Origin: an uncultured Bacteroidales bacterium
GTDB taxonomy: Bacteria; Bacteroidota; Bacteroidia; Bacteroidales; UBA932
Length of the DNA stretch: 5,279 nt
Reading direction: 5' to 3'
NCBI GenBank assembly: GCA_946405485.1
Contig: CAMJHJ010000172.1
Coordinates: forward strand, 1-5,279
The notes under the pieces are model-generated. The model ran no database searches. It saw only the letters and a program-made list of their open reading frames with translations, and was not told the origin of the DNA. Below, one piece after another: positions 1-5,125 of the stretch (the first letter of the stretch is position 1; every line of letters starts with the position of its first letter). A program made the translations under genes and the position numbers.

Positions 1-723
1 AATTTCGGCTGCCCGGTGAGCAAGATCGCGGGCCGCGGCGCCGGATCGGGCATGATGAAAGACCCGGACAAGATGGTCGCCATCACGAAGGCGGTTGTCG
101 AGGCAGTGCGCAAGCCCGTGACGGTCAAGACGCGCCTGGGTTGGGACGAACACTCCAAGATCATCGTCGAACTGGCGGAGCGCCTGCAGGATTGCGGCAT
201 CGCCGCCCTGACCGTCCACGGCCGCACCCGCAGCCAGATGTACAAGGGAGAGGCGGACTGGACCCTGATCGGCAAGATCAAGGAAAACCCGCGCATGCAC
301 ATCCCCATCATCGGCAACGGCGACGTCAATTCGCCGGAAAAGGCGAAAGAGTGTTTCGACCGCTACGGGGTGGACGGGATTATGGTCGGGCGTGCCTCGT
401 TCGGGCATCCCTGGATCTTCAACGAGATCAAGGAGTACCTGCGCACCGGCGTACTGCCGCCCCCGATGCCCGTACGGGAGCGGGTCGCGCTGGCCAAGCG
501 CCACTATGCCCTGGCCTTGGAACTGAAGGGCGAACGCCGGGCGGTCTTCGAGATGCGCCGGCATCTGTCCTGCTACTTCAAGGGACTGTCGGATTTCCGG
601 GAGACCCGCGCGCGCCTCGTGACGGAGACGGACCCCGCGCAGGTGGTCGCCATCCTGGACGGGATCGCGGAGCGTTGGGGCGACGCCCCGCTGCCGGAGC
701 AGACCGGCGTATATGGAATATAA
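1..723 (+). CDS. dusB: tRNA-dihydrouridine synthase (DusB-like), 5' end missing
   Basis: FMN-dependent enzyme that reduces specific uridines in the tRNA D-loop to dihydrouridine, acting in the cytosol. The frame is open from base 1, so the gene begins upstream; 240 codons are visible. The fragment opens with NFGCP, the Dus active-site motif whose Cys (bases 10-12) is the catalytic acid of the family. Further family motifs, numbered from the first visible residue: KTRLGW (43-48), HGRT (73-76), GNGD (105-108), and the phosphate-binding segment around GIMVGRASFGHPWIF (126-140). A helical C-terminal domain with RRHLSCYFKG follows, as in DusB. The GTG at base 16 is an internal Val codon, not a start. 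The missing part should be the N-terminal first third of the TIM barrel. lpxK follows after 15 nt, suggesting co-transcription. The family is certain; the DusB subgroup is inferred from the motif set and from Bacteroidota usually carrying DusB-type enzymes. Confidence 0.93.
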   Translation, partial: NFGCPVSKIAGRGAGSGMMKDPDKMVAITKAVVEAVRKPVTVKTRLGWDEHSKIIVELAERLQDCGIAALTVHGRTRSQMYKGEADWTLIGKIKENPRMHIPIIGNGDVNSPEKAKECFDRYGVDGIMVGRASFGHPWIFNEIKEYLRTGVLPPPMPVRERVALAKRHYALALELKGERRAVFEMRRHLSCYFKGLSDFRETRARLVTETDPAQVVAILDGIAERWGDAPLPEQTGVYGI

Positions 724-725
724 AA

Positions 726-732
726 AAGGAAG
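726..732 (+). promoter_or_regulatory. Shine-Dalgarno-like site of lpxK
   Basis: AAGGAAG lies 6 nt before the lpxK ATG at 739, just after the dusB stop codon. Purine-rich sites like this are uncommon in Bacteroidota, where initiation mostly relies on A/T-rich unstructured leaders. It supports the chosen lpxK start. A two-codon ATG-ATA-TGA frame at 734-742 sits between the site and the gene and overlaps the lpxK start codon; it is probably meaningless. Confidence 0.45.
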
Positions 733-738
733 AATGAT

Positions 739-1872
739 ATGATCGACAAAGTGCTGTTGTTTCCTTACTATCTGACGCTTAAGGTCAGGAATGCACTGTA
801 TGACAAGCAGGTTCTGAAGAGCCAGGAGGCCGAAGTCCCCACGGTCTGCGTGGGCAATGTGACCGTCGGCGGGACGGGCAAGACCCCCCACACGGAGATG
901 ATCTTGCGAACCTTGCTTGCCGATGAGGAGTGGGGCAAAAAGAACCTCGCCGTCCTTTCCCGGGGCTATAAGCGCAAGAGCAAGGGATTCCAGCAAGTCA
1001 CCACCCAGCGTAACGCATCCTTCTTCGGCGACGAGCCGGTGCAGATCAAGAAAAAGTTTCCGGGGGTCACGGTCGCCCTGGATAAGAACCGGATCCGCGG
1101 CTGCCGCAACCTCTGCCATCCGGAGATCGTGCGCACGCAGCGGCAGAACCGGCGTTGCCTGGACAAGGAATTCCCGGCGGCGGACCTGGTCATCCTGGAC
1201 GACGCTTTCCAGTATCGCGCCCTGAAACCTACGCTCAGCATCGTCCTGGTAGACTTCAGCCGTCCCGTCAACAAGGATAAGCTCCTGCCCCTGGGCGGTC
1301 TGCGGGACCTGCCGGAACGGCTCGCCGACGCCGATGTGATCATCGTTACGAAGTGTCCGAACTACATGGACGACTGGGAGCGCACGGTCTGGGCGCAGTC
1401 CTGCGGCGTGAAAGACTATGCGACCTCTACCTGCACGGGGACTTCCCGCAAGGGGAGGAAGCAGTACGTGTTCTTCACCTGCATCAATTACTGCCCGCCC
1501 GAGGCGATCTATGAGGAATGCGACCCGCGTTACGTCTATTCCCCGCGAATGGTACTCTTCACCGGGATTGCCAAAGATACTCCTTTGCGGACCTATCTGT
1601 CAGACAATTACAAGATCGTGGAGGCCTTCCGTTTCTCGGACCACCATGCCTTCTCGGACAATGACATCCGCCGGATCACGGCAGCCGCAGAACGCTGGTC
1701 CACGGCCGCTCTCGGCACGACCGAGAAGGATGCCCAGCGTATCATCGCGTCCAAAAAAATGCCGCCTGCATTACGCAAGCGGCTCTTCCAAATCCCGATT
1801 ACGGTTGATTTCCTGACGGAAGAAGAACGGGATTTCTTCCATCAGGTCCTTTTCGAGGCGATTAAACGGTAA
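739..1872 (+). CDS. lpxK: Tetraacyldisaccharide 4'-kinase LpxK (lipid A biosynthesis)
   Basis: Inner-membrane-associated kinase that phosphorylates the 4' position of tetraacyldisaccharide-1-phosphate to give lipid IVA, the sixth step of the Raetz pathway; its presence implies an LPS-bearing outer membrane. The protein is 377 aa, a little longer than typical LpxK. Visible motifs are an N-terminal hydrophobic segment, the P-loop GGTGKTP (44-50), RGYKRK (75-80), GDEP (97-100; Asp98 probably matches the catalytic Asp of characterised LpxK), DDAFQYR (154-160), LPLGGLRDLPERL (183-195), DHHAFS (301-306) and TTEKDAQRI (327-335). Two features are odd. The usual DDxFQHR has Tyr in place of His. Around residues 121-145 there is extra Cys/Arg-rich sequence compared with the relatives I remember. 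Other cysteines (206, 222, 232, 248, 252, 261) make the protein Cys-rich. It follows dusB closely and converges on frr with an 11-bp overlap. The identification is firm. Confidence 0.94.
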   Translation: MIDKVLLFPYYLTLKVRNALYDKQVLKSQEAEVPTVCVGNVTVGGTGKTPHTEMILRTLLADEEWGKKNLAVLSRGYKRKSKGFQQVTTQRNASFFGDEPVQIKKKFPGVTVALDKNRIRGCRNLCHPEIVRTQRQNRRCLDKEFPAADLVILDDAFQYRALKPTLSIVLVDFSRPVNKDKLLPLGGLRDLPERLADADVIIVTKCPNYMDDWERTVWAQSCGVKDYATSTCTGTSRKGRKQYVFFTCINYCPPEAIYEECDPRYVYSPRMVLFTGIAKDTPLRTYLSDNYKIVEAFRFSDHHAFSDNDIRRITAAAERWSTAALGTTEKDAQRIIASKKMPPALRKRLFQIPITVDFLTEEERDFFHQVLFEAIKR

Positions 1873-2431
1873 GGATCTCCTTTTCCTTGGCGGCGACGAG
1901 GACGTCGATCGACTTGATGTTCTTGTCGGTGATCTTCTGGACTTCCTCTTCGGCCTCCTTCTCGGTATCCTCGGAGAGGCCTTCGTTCTTCTGGGCCTTC
2001 TTGAGGGTCTCGATGGCGTCGCGGCGGGCGTTGCGGATGACGATCTTGGTTTGCTCACCGGCAGCTTTCGCCTTCTTGATCAGCTCCTTACGGCGCTCCT
2101 CGGTGAGGGGCGGGATGACGCAGCGGATCATCTCACCGTTGTTGGACGGGGTGAATCCGAGGTTGTTGTCGATGATGGCCTTCTCGATCTTGCCGAGCAT
2201 GGTGCGCTCCCAGGGAGTGATCAGCAGGGTGCGGGCGTCGGGCGTCGTCACCGAAGCCACCTGGGGAATGGGGCAGACGGTGCCGTAGTAGTCCACGGTC
2301 ACGGTGTTGAAAATCGAAGGGTTGGCTTTGCCGACCCGGTAGTTCTTGAGGTCATCCTCCAGGAACGCGGCTGCGTCCTGCATCTTTTCGTCGGCTAGCG
2401 CGACGATCTCTTTCGCTCTGTCTGTCAACAT
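1862..2431 (-). CDS. frr: Ribosome recycling factor
   Basis: RRF works with EF-G to split post-termination ribosomes into subunits and release mRNA and tRNA. The product is 189 aa, close to the usual 185-187. Family features in order: an N-terminal helix ending in RVGKANPSIF (32-41, the conserved RxGxAxP region), domain II starting VDYYGTVCPIPQVASV with PWE, then NNLGFTPSNNGEMIRCVIPPLTEERRKEL returning to the charged coiled-coil helices of domain I. The start ATG (complement of 2429-2431) is preceded by AGGAAAG about 4 nt away (complement of 2436-2442). It lies 23 nt downstream of pyrH on the same strand, the common pyrH-frr pairing, so it is probably expressed from the pyrH promoter. Its last three codons and stop overlap the 3' end of lpxK on the other strand, and no terminator hairpin is visible between them. 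Confidence 0.97.
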   Translation of the reverse strand: MLTDRAKEIVALADEKMQDAAAFLEDDLKNYRVGKANPSIFNTVTVDYYGTVCPIPQVASVTTPDARTLLITPWERTMLGKIEKAIIDNNLGFTPSNNGEMIRCVIPPLTEERRKELIKKAKAAGEQTKIVIRNARRDAIETLKKAQKNEGLSEDTEKEAEEEVQKITDKNIKSIDVLVAAKEKEILTV

Positions 2432-2454
2432 ATTGCTTTCCTATTTATAATTAT

Positions 2455-3159
2455 CTATACATGTACCAGCGTCCCGACTTTTTCACCGTCGAGGATGCGC
2501 TTGAGGTTGCCCGGCTCGTTCATGTCGAACACGATGATCGGGACATTTCCCTGTTCGCAAAGGGCGAAGGCCGTAGCGTCCATGACCTTCAGTTTGTCGG
2601 CGAGGGCTTTCGAAAAAGTCAACTCGTCGTATTTGGTCGCGCCCGGGTCCTTCTCCGGATCCGCGGTGTAGACACCGTCCACCCGCGTACCCTTCAGGAG
2701 GGCGTCCGCCCCGATCTCCAGGGCCCGGAGCGCCGCACCGGAATCGGTCGTGAAGAAGGGGTTGCCGGTCCCGCCGGCAATCAGTGCCACGCCGCCTTCT
2801 TCCAGGACCTTGACCGCCGCATCGCGGACATAGTAGCGCGCGACAGGCTCCATCGGGGTGGCCGTGAATACCTCGGCCCGGATGCCCTGGGAGCGGATGG
2901 CCATCGCCAGGCCCAGTGAATTGATTACCGTCGCCAGCATGCCCATCTTGTCTCCGTCCACGCGGTCGAAACCCTTTCCGACCCCGCTCAAGCCGCGGAA
3001 AATGTTGCCGCCGCCGTTGACGATAGCAATCTGCATGCCACTGCGGACCGCATCTGCGATTTCGGCTGCCGCCTTGCCCAGACTTGCTTCATCGATTCCT
3101 TTGCCCTGAGGGCCGCCGAGGCTCTCGCCGCTGAGCTTCAACAATACTCTTTTATACAT
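2455..3159 (-). CDS. pyrH: UMP kinase (uridylate kinase)
   Basis: Cytosolic bacterial-type UMP kinase of the amino acid kinase family: UMP + ATP gives UDP + ADP, feeding UTP/CTP and deoxynucleotide synthesis; the family is normally hexameric and allosterically controlled by GTP and UTP. The protein is 234 aa, full length. Motifs: YKRVLLKLSGESL at the N-terminus with the phosphate-binding KLSGE (8-12), GGGN then FRG (49-56), DRVDGDKMGMLATVINSLGL (65-84), GGTGNPFFTTDSGAALRA (129-145) for UMP and phosphate binding, DGVYTADP (161-168), and MDATAFALC (193-201). The start at 3159 gives the standard MYKRVLLK opening. No Shine-Dalgarno is visible. It is first in a pyrH-frr operon, with a promoter about 30 nt upstream that is divergent from sdhC. 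Ordinary in every visible respect. Confidence 0.97.
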   Translation of the reverse strand: MYKRVLLKLSGESLGGPQGKGIDEASLGKAAAEIADAVRSGMQIAIVNGGGNIFRGLSGVGKGFDRVDGDKMGMLATVINSLGLAMAIRSQGIRAEVFTATPMEPVARYYVRDAAVKVLEEGGVALIAGGTGNPFFTTDSGAALRALEIGADALLKGTRVDGVYTADPEKDPGATKYDELTFSKALADKLKVMDATAFALCEQGNVPIIVFDMNEPGNLKRILDGEKVGTLVHV

Positions 3160-3185
3160 AATGAGTGGTCGTTTTTCGTGGGAAA

Positions 3186-3217
3186 CAAAAATATCGGAAA
3201 ATTATGAAACTTGCAAG
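3186..3217 (-). promoter_or_regulatory. Predicted pyrH-frr promoter (Bacteroidota type)
   Basis: On the minus strand TATTTTTG (complement of 3186-3193) matches the Bacteroidota -7 consensus TAnnTTTG. CTTG (complement of 3214-3217) lies 20 bp upstream and matches three of four bases of the -33 TTTG. Transcription would start around 3177-3182, leaving a leader of about 20 nt before the pyrH ATG. It is back to back with, and physically overlaps, the predicted sdhC promoter. This is consensus matching by eye. Confidence 0.55.
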
Positions 3218-3233
3218 AAAGAGCCTATATTTG
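3203..3233 (+). promoter_or_regulatory. Predicted sdhC promoter (Bacteroidota type)
   Basis: TATATTTG at 3226-3233 is an exact match to TAnnTTTG. TATG at 3203-3206 matches three of four bases of the -33 TTTG with a 19-bp spacer. The expected start near 3237-3242 gives a leader of about 35 nt before the ATG at 3274. That leader is A/T-rich with no Shine-Dalgarno, the normal Bacteroidota arrangement. Confidence 0.6.
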
Positions 3234-3273
3234 CAGACACGAACATTTCGATTACTCTAGTTTGAAATAGATT

Positions 3274-3999
3274 ATGGCATTATCGACCTCATCCATCGGC
3301 AAAAAGTTCATCCAGAGCATCAGCGGTGCTTTCCTGATCCTTTTCCTCCTGCTTCACGCGACGATCAACTTCTTCTCCGTGATCGACACCTTCACCGGGA
3401 AATATGGCGCCGTGGCCATCGATGACAAGCTGTTCTCCGCGGGGGACGGCCTCTTCAAACTCGGCTGCGATTTCATGTCCACGCCCTTCATCAGCATCAT
3501 GGTCCCGATCCTTGCGCTCGGTTTCCTCGTGCACATCTGCTACGGTATCTGGCTGACTGTGAGGAACATGAAAGCTGTCGGCGGTCTGAAGCGCTATGAA
3601 GTGCCCAGCAAGGCTGCGGCCGATTCCTGGTCCGCCAAGAACATGGTCGTCCTCGGCATCGTGATCCTGGGTTTCATCTGCTTCCACCTGACCCACTTCT
3701 GGGCCAAGATGCAGCTGCCCGAGCTGTTCGGCATCGGCACCTATGAGGACAATCCCTATGTCCTGCTCAACGCGGTCTTCGGCAAGTGGTGGATCATGGT
3801 CCTGTACCTGGTGTGGTTCGTCGCCGTATGGCTCCACCTGGTCCACGGTTTCTGGAGCATGTTCCAGACCGTCGGCTGGAGCGGACAGATCTGGATGAAG
3901 CGCCTCAAGGTGATCGGCGTGATCGTCGCCTCCATCATCTGCCTGGCCTTCGCCGCCGTCGCAGTCAACGCTTTCCTGCAGGCCAATGCACTGATTTAG
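3274..3999 (+). CDS. sdhC: Succinate dehydrogenase/fumarate reductase cytochrome b subunit
   Basis: Membrane anchor of complex II (b558 family), which carries heme b and exchanges electrons with quinone; in Bacteroidota the complex often works as a fumarate reductase. The protein is 241 aa with five hydrophobic spans at about 13-35, 73-96, 123-143, 171-193 and 212-233. Histidines fall within or at the ends of helices 1-4 (H28, H87, H138/H141, H188/H191), matching the bis-His coordination of two hemes known in the diheme relatives; the exact ligands are inferred. The opening SSIGKKFIQSISGAFL and the WxxMFQTVGW-like segment near 194-202 are typical of the family. The start ATG at 3274 follows its own promoter. 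The flavoprotein (sdhA) and iron-sulfur (sdhB) genes normally follow sdhC in this phylum, but here the ribosomal protein promoter begins 2 nt after the stop. Either they lie elsewhere or the locus is rearranged. Confidence 0.93.
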   Translation: MALSTSSIGKKFIQSISGAFLILFLLLHATINFFSVIDTFTGKYGAVAIDDKLFSAGDGLFKLGCDFMSTPFISIMVPILALGFLVHICYGIWLTVRNMKAVGGLKRYEVPSKAAADSWSAKNMVVLGIVILGFICFHLTHFWAKMQLPELFGIGTYEDNPYVLLNAVFGKWWIMVLYLVWFVAVWLHLVHGFWSMFQTVGWSGQIWMKRLKVIGVIVASIICLAFAAVAVNAFLQANALI

Positions 4000-4001
4000 T
4001 T

Positions 4002-4032
4002 TTTGTTTAAACGAAAATATTTGCTACCTTTG
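4002..4032 (+). promoter_or_regulatory. Predicted rplM-rpsI promoter (near-perfect Bacteroidota consensus)
   Basis: TTTG at 4002-4005, a 19-bp spacer, and TACCTTTG at 4025-4032 match the -33/-7 consensus TTTG-N19-TAnnTTTG exactly. This is the strongest promoter-like match in the window, fitting a highly expressed ribosomal protein operon. It starts 2 nt after the sdhC stop. Transcription should begin around 4036-4041, inside the left arm of the hairpin described next, giving a leader of about 55 nt before the rplM ATG. Confidence 0.75.
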
Positions 4033-4065
4033 CGGTCCCTATTTTGTGTAGGGATCGCAATTTTT
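4032..4065 (+). terminator. Hairpin plus T-run at the rplM transcript start (terminator or leader element)
   Basis: GCGGTCCCTA (4032-4041) pairs with TAGGGATCGC (4049-4058) over 10 bp, including one G-U, around the 7-nt loop TTTTGTG. AA and then TTTTT (4061-4065) follow. A transcript reading through from sdhC would form the full stem and could terminate here. A transcript from the rplM promoter would begin inside the left arm and retain only about six pairs (UCCCUA/UAGGGA). The element could therefore end sdhC transcription while sparing rplM, or shape the 5' end of the rplM mRNA. Both roles are inferred. Confidence 0.5.
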
Positions 4066-4092
4066 ATAGTTAACCATTTAAAGATCAAGACA

Positions 4093-4545
4093 ATGGACAC
4101 ACAAAGCTACAAGACAGTATCCTTGAACAAGGCGACTGTTCAGAAGGAGTGGGTCGTCATTGACGCGACGGATCTCGCGCTTGGTCGTCTTGCTTCCCGC
4201 ATCGCGCTTGTCCTCCGTGGCAAGACGAAGCCGGGCTTCACCCCCCACGTGGACTGCGGTGACAACGTCATCGTCGTCAACTGTGAGAAAGTCGCCCTCA
4301 AGGGCAAGAAGATGACGGACCGCGTCTATACGCGCTACACCGGTTATCCGGGTGGACAGCGTTTCACGACGCCGAAGGAAATCCTCGCTAAGAACCCCAC
4401 CGAGTTGATTCGGAGAGCGGTAAAGGGTATGCTCCCGAAGACCCGTCTTGGTGACAAGCTCATCCACAACCTGTTCATCTATGCAGGTCCCGAGCATCCG
4501 CACCAGGCACAGAACCCTAAAGTTATTAAGTTGGACGAAATTTAA
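4093..4545 (+). CDS. rplM: 50S ribosomal protein L13
   Basis: Large-subunit protein uL13, an early assembly protein that binds 23S rRNA. From the ATG at 4093 the protein is 150 aa and starts MDTQSYKTVSLNKATVQKEW, the form typical of Bacteroidota L13. The family core is clear: WVVIDATDLALGRLASRIA, FTPHVDCGDNVIVVNCEKV, YTGYPGGQR (82-90) and VKGMLPKTRLG (110-120). The frame stays open upstream to an ATG at 4003, but that extension runs through the promoter and hairpin and encodes a sequence unrelated to L13, so 4093 is preferred. No Shine-Dalgarno is seen; the region just upstream is A-rich. rpsI follows after 9 nt, the near-universal rplM-rpsI pairing. Confidence 0.97.
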   Translation: MDTQSYKTVSLNKATVQKEWVVIDATDLALGRLASRIALVLRGKTKPGFTPHVDCGDNVIVVNCEKVALKGKKMTDRVYTRYTGYPGGQRFTTPKEILAKNPTELIRRAVKGMLPKTRLGDKLIHNLFIYAGPEHPHQAQNPKVIKLDEI

Positions 4546-4554
4546 ACAGAGCTA

Positions 4555-4944
4555 ATGGAACAGATTCACGCCCTTGGAAGACGTAAGGCAGCTGTTGCTC
4601 GCGTTTATCTCGTTGCTGGAAGCGGTAACATCGTTATCAACGACCGCCCCCTCGAAGATTACTTCAAGGAGGATGGACTCCGTTATATCGTGAACCAGCC
4701 TCTCGCTCTCACCCAGACTGAAGGCCAGTTTGACATCAAGGTCACCATGGTTGGTGGCGGTATCAAGGGTCAGGCTGAAGCCATCCGTCTCGGTATCGCC
4801 CGCGCCCTGTGCGAGGTCGACAAAGAGGCTTACCGCCCTGCGCTCAAGGCCGCCGGTTTCCTGACCCGCGATCCCCGTGAGGTCGAAAGGAAGAAGCCCG
4901 GTCAGCCCGGTGCCCGCAGACGCTTCCAGTTCAGTAAACGTTAG
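4555..4944 (+). CDS. rpsI: 30S ribosomal protein S9
   Basis: Small-subunit protein uS9, whose C-terminal tail reaches the P-site tRNA in the 30S head. The protein is 129 aa, of normal length. Features: [14 protein letters not shown] at the N-terminus, [20 protein letters not shown] (66-85, the S9 signature region), then [23 protein letters not shown] and the terminal SKR whose Lys/Arg contact tRNA. It starts 9 nt after rplM and is presumably translated from the same mRNA. Codon choice is richer in T-ending GCT, GTT, CGT and GGT codons than in dusB, lpxK or pyrH, fitting selection for high expression. The 181 nt after it holds the structured rpsB leader rather than a gene. Confidence 0.98.
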   Translation: MEQIHALGRRKAAVARVYLVAGSGNIVINDRPLEDYFKEDGLRYIVNQPLALTQTEGQFDIKVTMVGGGIKGQAEAIRLGIARALCEVDKEAYRPALKAAGFLTRDPREVERKKPGQPGARRRFQFSKR

Positions 4945-4970
4945 TATTCACCTGTTTTACTTTTTTGCAC

Positions 4971-5091
4971 AGTTGGGTTCCAAACCCTCGGACCTCCTTC
5001 GGGATGGGAATCCCGGGAAGCTACTGGAAGGTTGCCCATACTGCGGAAAATCCGGGAGACTGACTATGGAAAGGTCACTACTCCGGGATTG
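4971..5091 (+). ncRNA. Candidate structured cis-regulatory RNA leader of rpsB
   Basis: No credible gene lies between rpsI and rpsB, but this stretch is full of complementary segments. By hand: (a) GGGTT/AACCC hairpin, 4975-4979 with 4983-4987. (b) CGGGAT (5000-5005) with ATCCCG (5010-5015) around the GNRA loop GGGA, extended by CTT/AAG. (c) a short hairpin at 5020-5035 capped by GGAA. (d) CGGA/TCCG, 5044-5047 with 5051-5054. (e) GGAG+TGAC (5055-5058, 5061-5064) with GTCA+CTCC (5074-5077, 5081-5084). The loop of (e), TATGG at 5065-5069, complements CCATA at 5036-5040, a possible pseudoknot. AATCCCGG (5009-5016) also pairs perfectly with CCGGGATT (5083-5090), which would break hairpin (b). About 35 nt of A-rich, unstructured sequence separates it from the rpsB ATG. 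S2 autoregulation through a leader is known in enterobacteria. I do not recognise this RNA as a named Rfam family. Boundaries and function are inferred. Confidence 0.5.
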
Positions 5092-5125
5092 AAGAAAAGA
5101 GAAAAATTAAATTTTTTAAAAGAAA

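Noticed and set aside
141..737. Long 198-codon frame overlapping dusB
   Set aside because: It is an alternative-frame shadow in GC-rich coding sequence; dusB has the family motifs throughout and this frame has low-complexity Arg/Pro/Gly-rich content.
1887..2398. Plus-strand frames opposite frr
   Set aside because: They are antisense shadows of a fully conserved frr; no start signal or domain is visible.
3289..3846. 185-codon frame on the minus strand opposite sdhC
   Set aside because: It is antisense to a clear membrane protein gene; its Asp/Glu/His-rich composition is what the reverse complement of sdhC codons yields.
4933..4966. Intrinsic terminator after rpsI: AGTAAA/TTTACT stem followed by TTTTT
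   Set aside because: The stem is only 6 bp, almost all A-T, with a 17-nt loop, and it begins within rpsI. It is too unstable to call, although a weak pause is possible.
4958..4967. A promoter for rpsB in TACTTTTTTG before the leader
   Set aside because: The TA and TTTG parts are 4 nt apart rather than 2, and no TTTG-like -33 lies 19-20 bp upstream. It cannot be excluded, but the sequence support is weak.
4975..5065. A 5S rRNA-like fragment in the rpsB leader
   Set aside because: TACTGCGGAAA and GGGAGA resemble the 3' half of bacterial 5S rRNA, and GGGTTCC resembles its 5' half. The spacing is off, the 5S helices do not form, and the similarity is confined to short patches, so it is probably chance.
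4971..5091. The rpsI-rpsB gap as a cobalamin or other metabolite riboswitch
   Set aside because: Segments such as GGGAA and TCCGGGAGAC faintly recall cobalamin riboswitch boxes, but the conserved core order and spacing are missing and the downstream gene is a ribosomal protein.
4877..5092. 71-codon open frame running from within rpsI into the rpsB leader
   Set aside because: It starts inside rpsI in another frame, and its sequence reads as a by-product of the structured RNA, with no start signal or recognisable domain.
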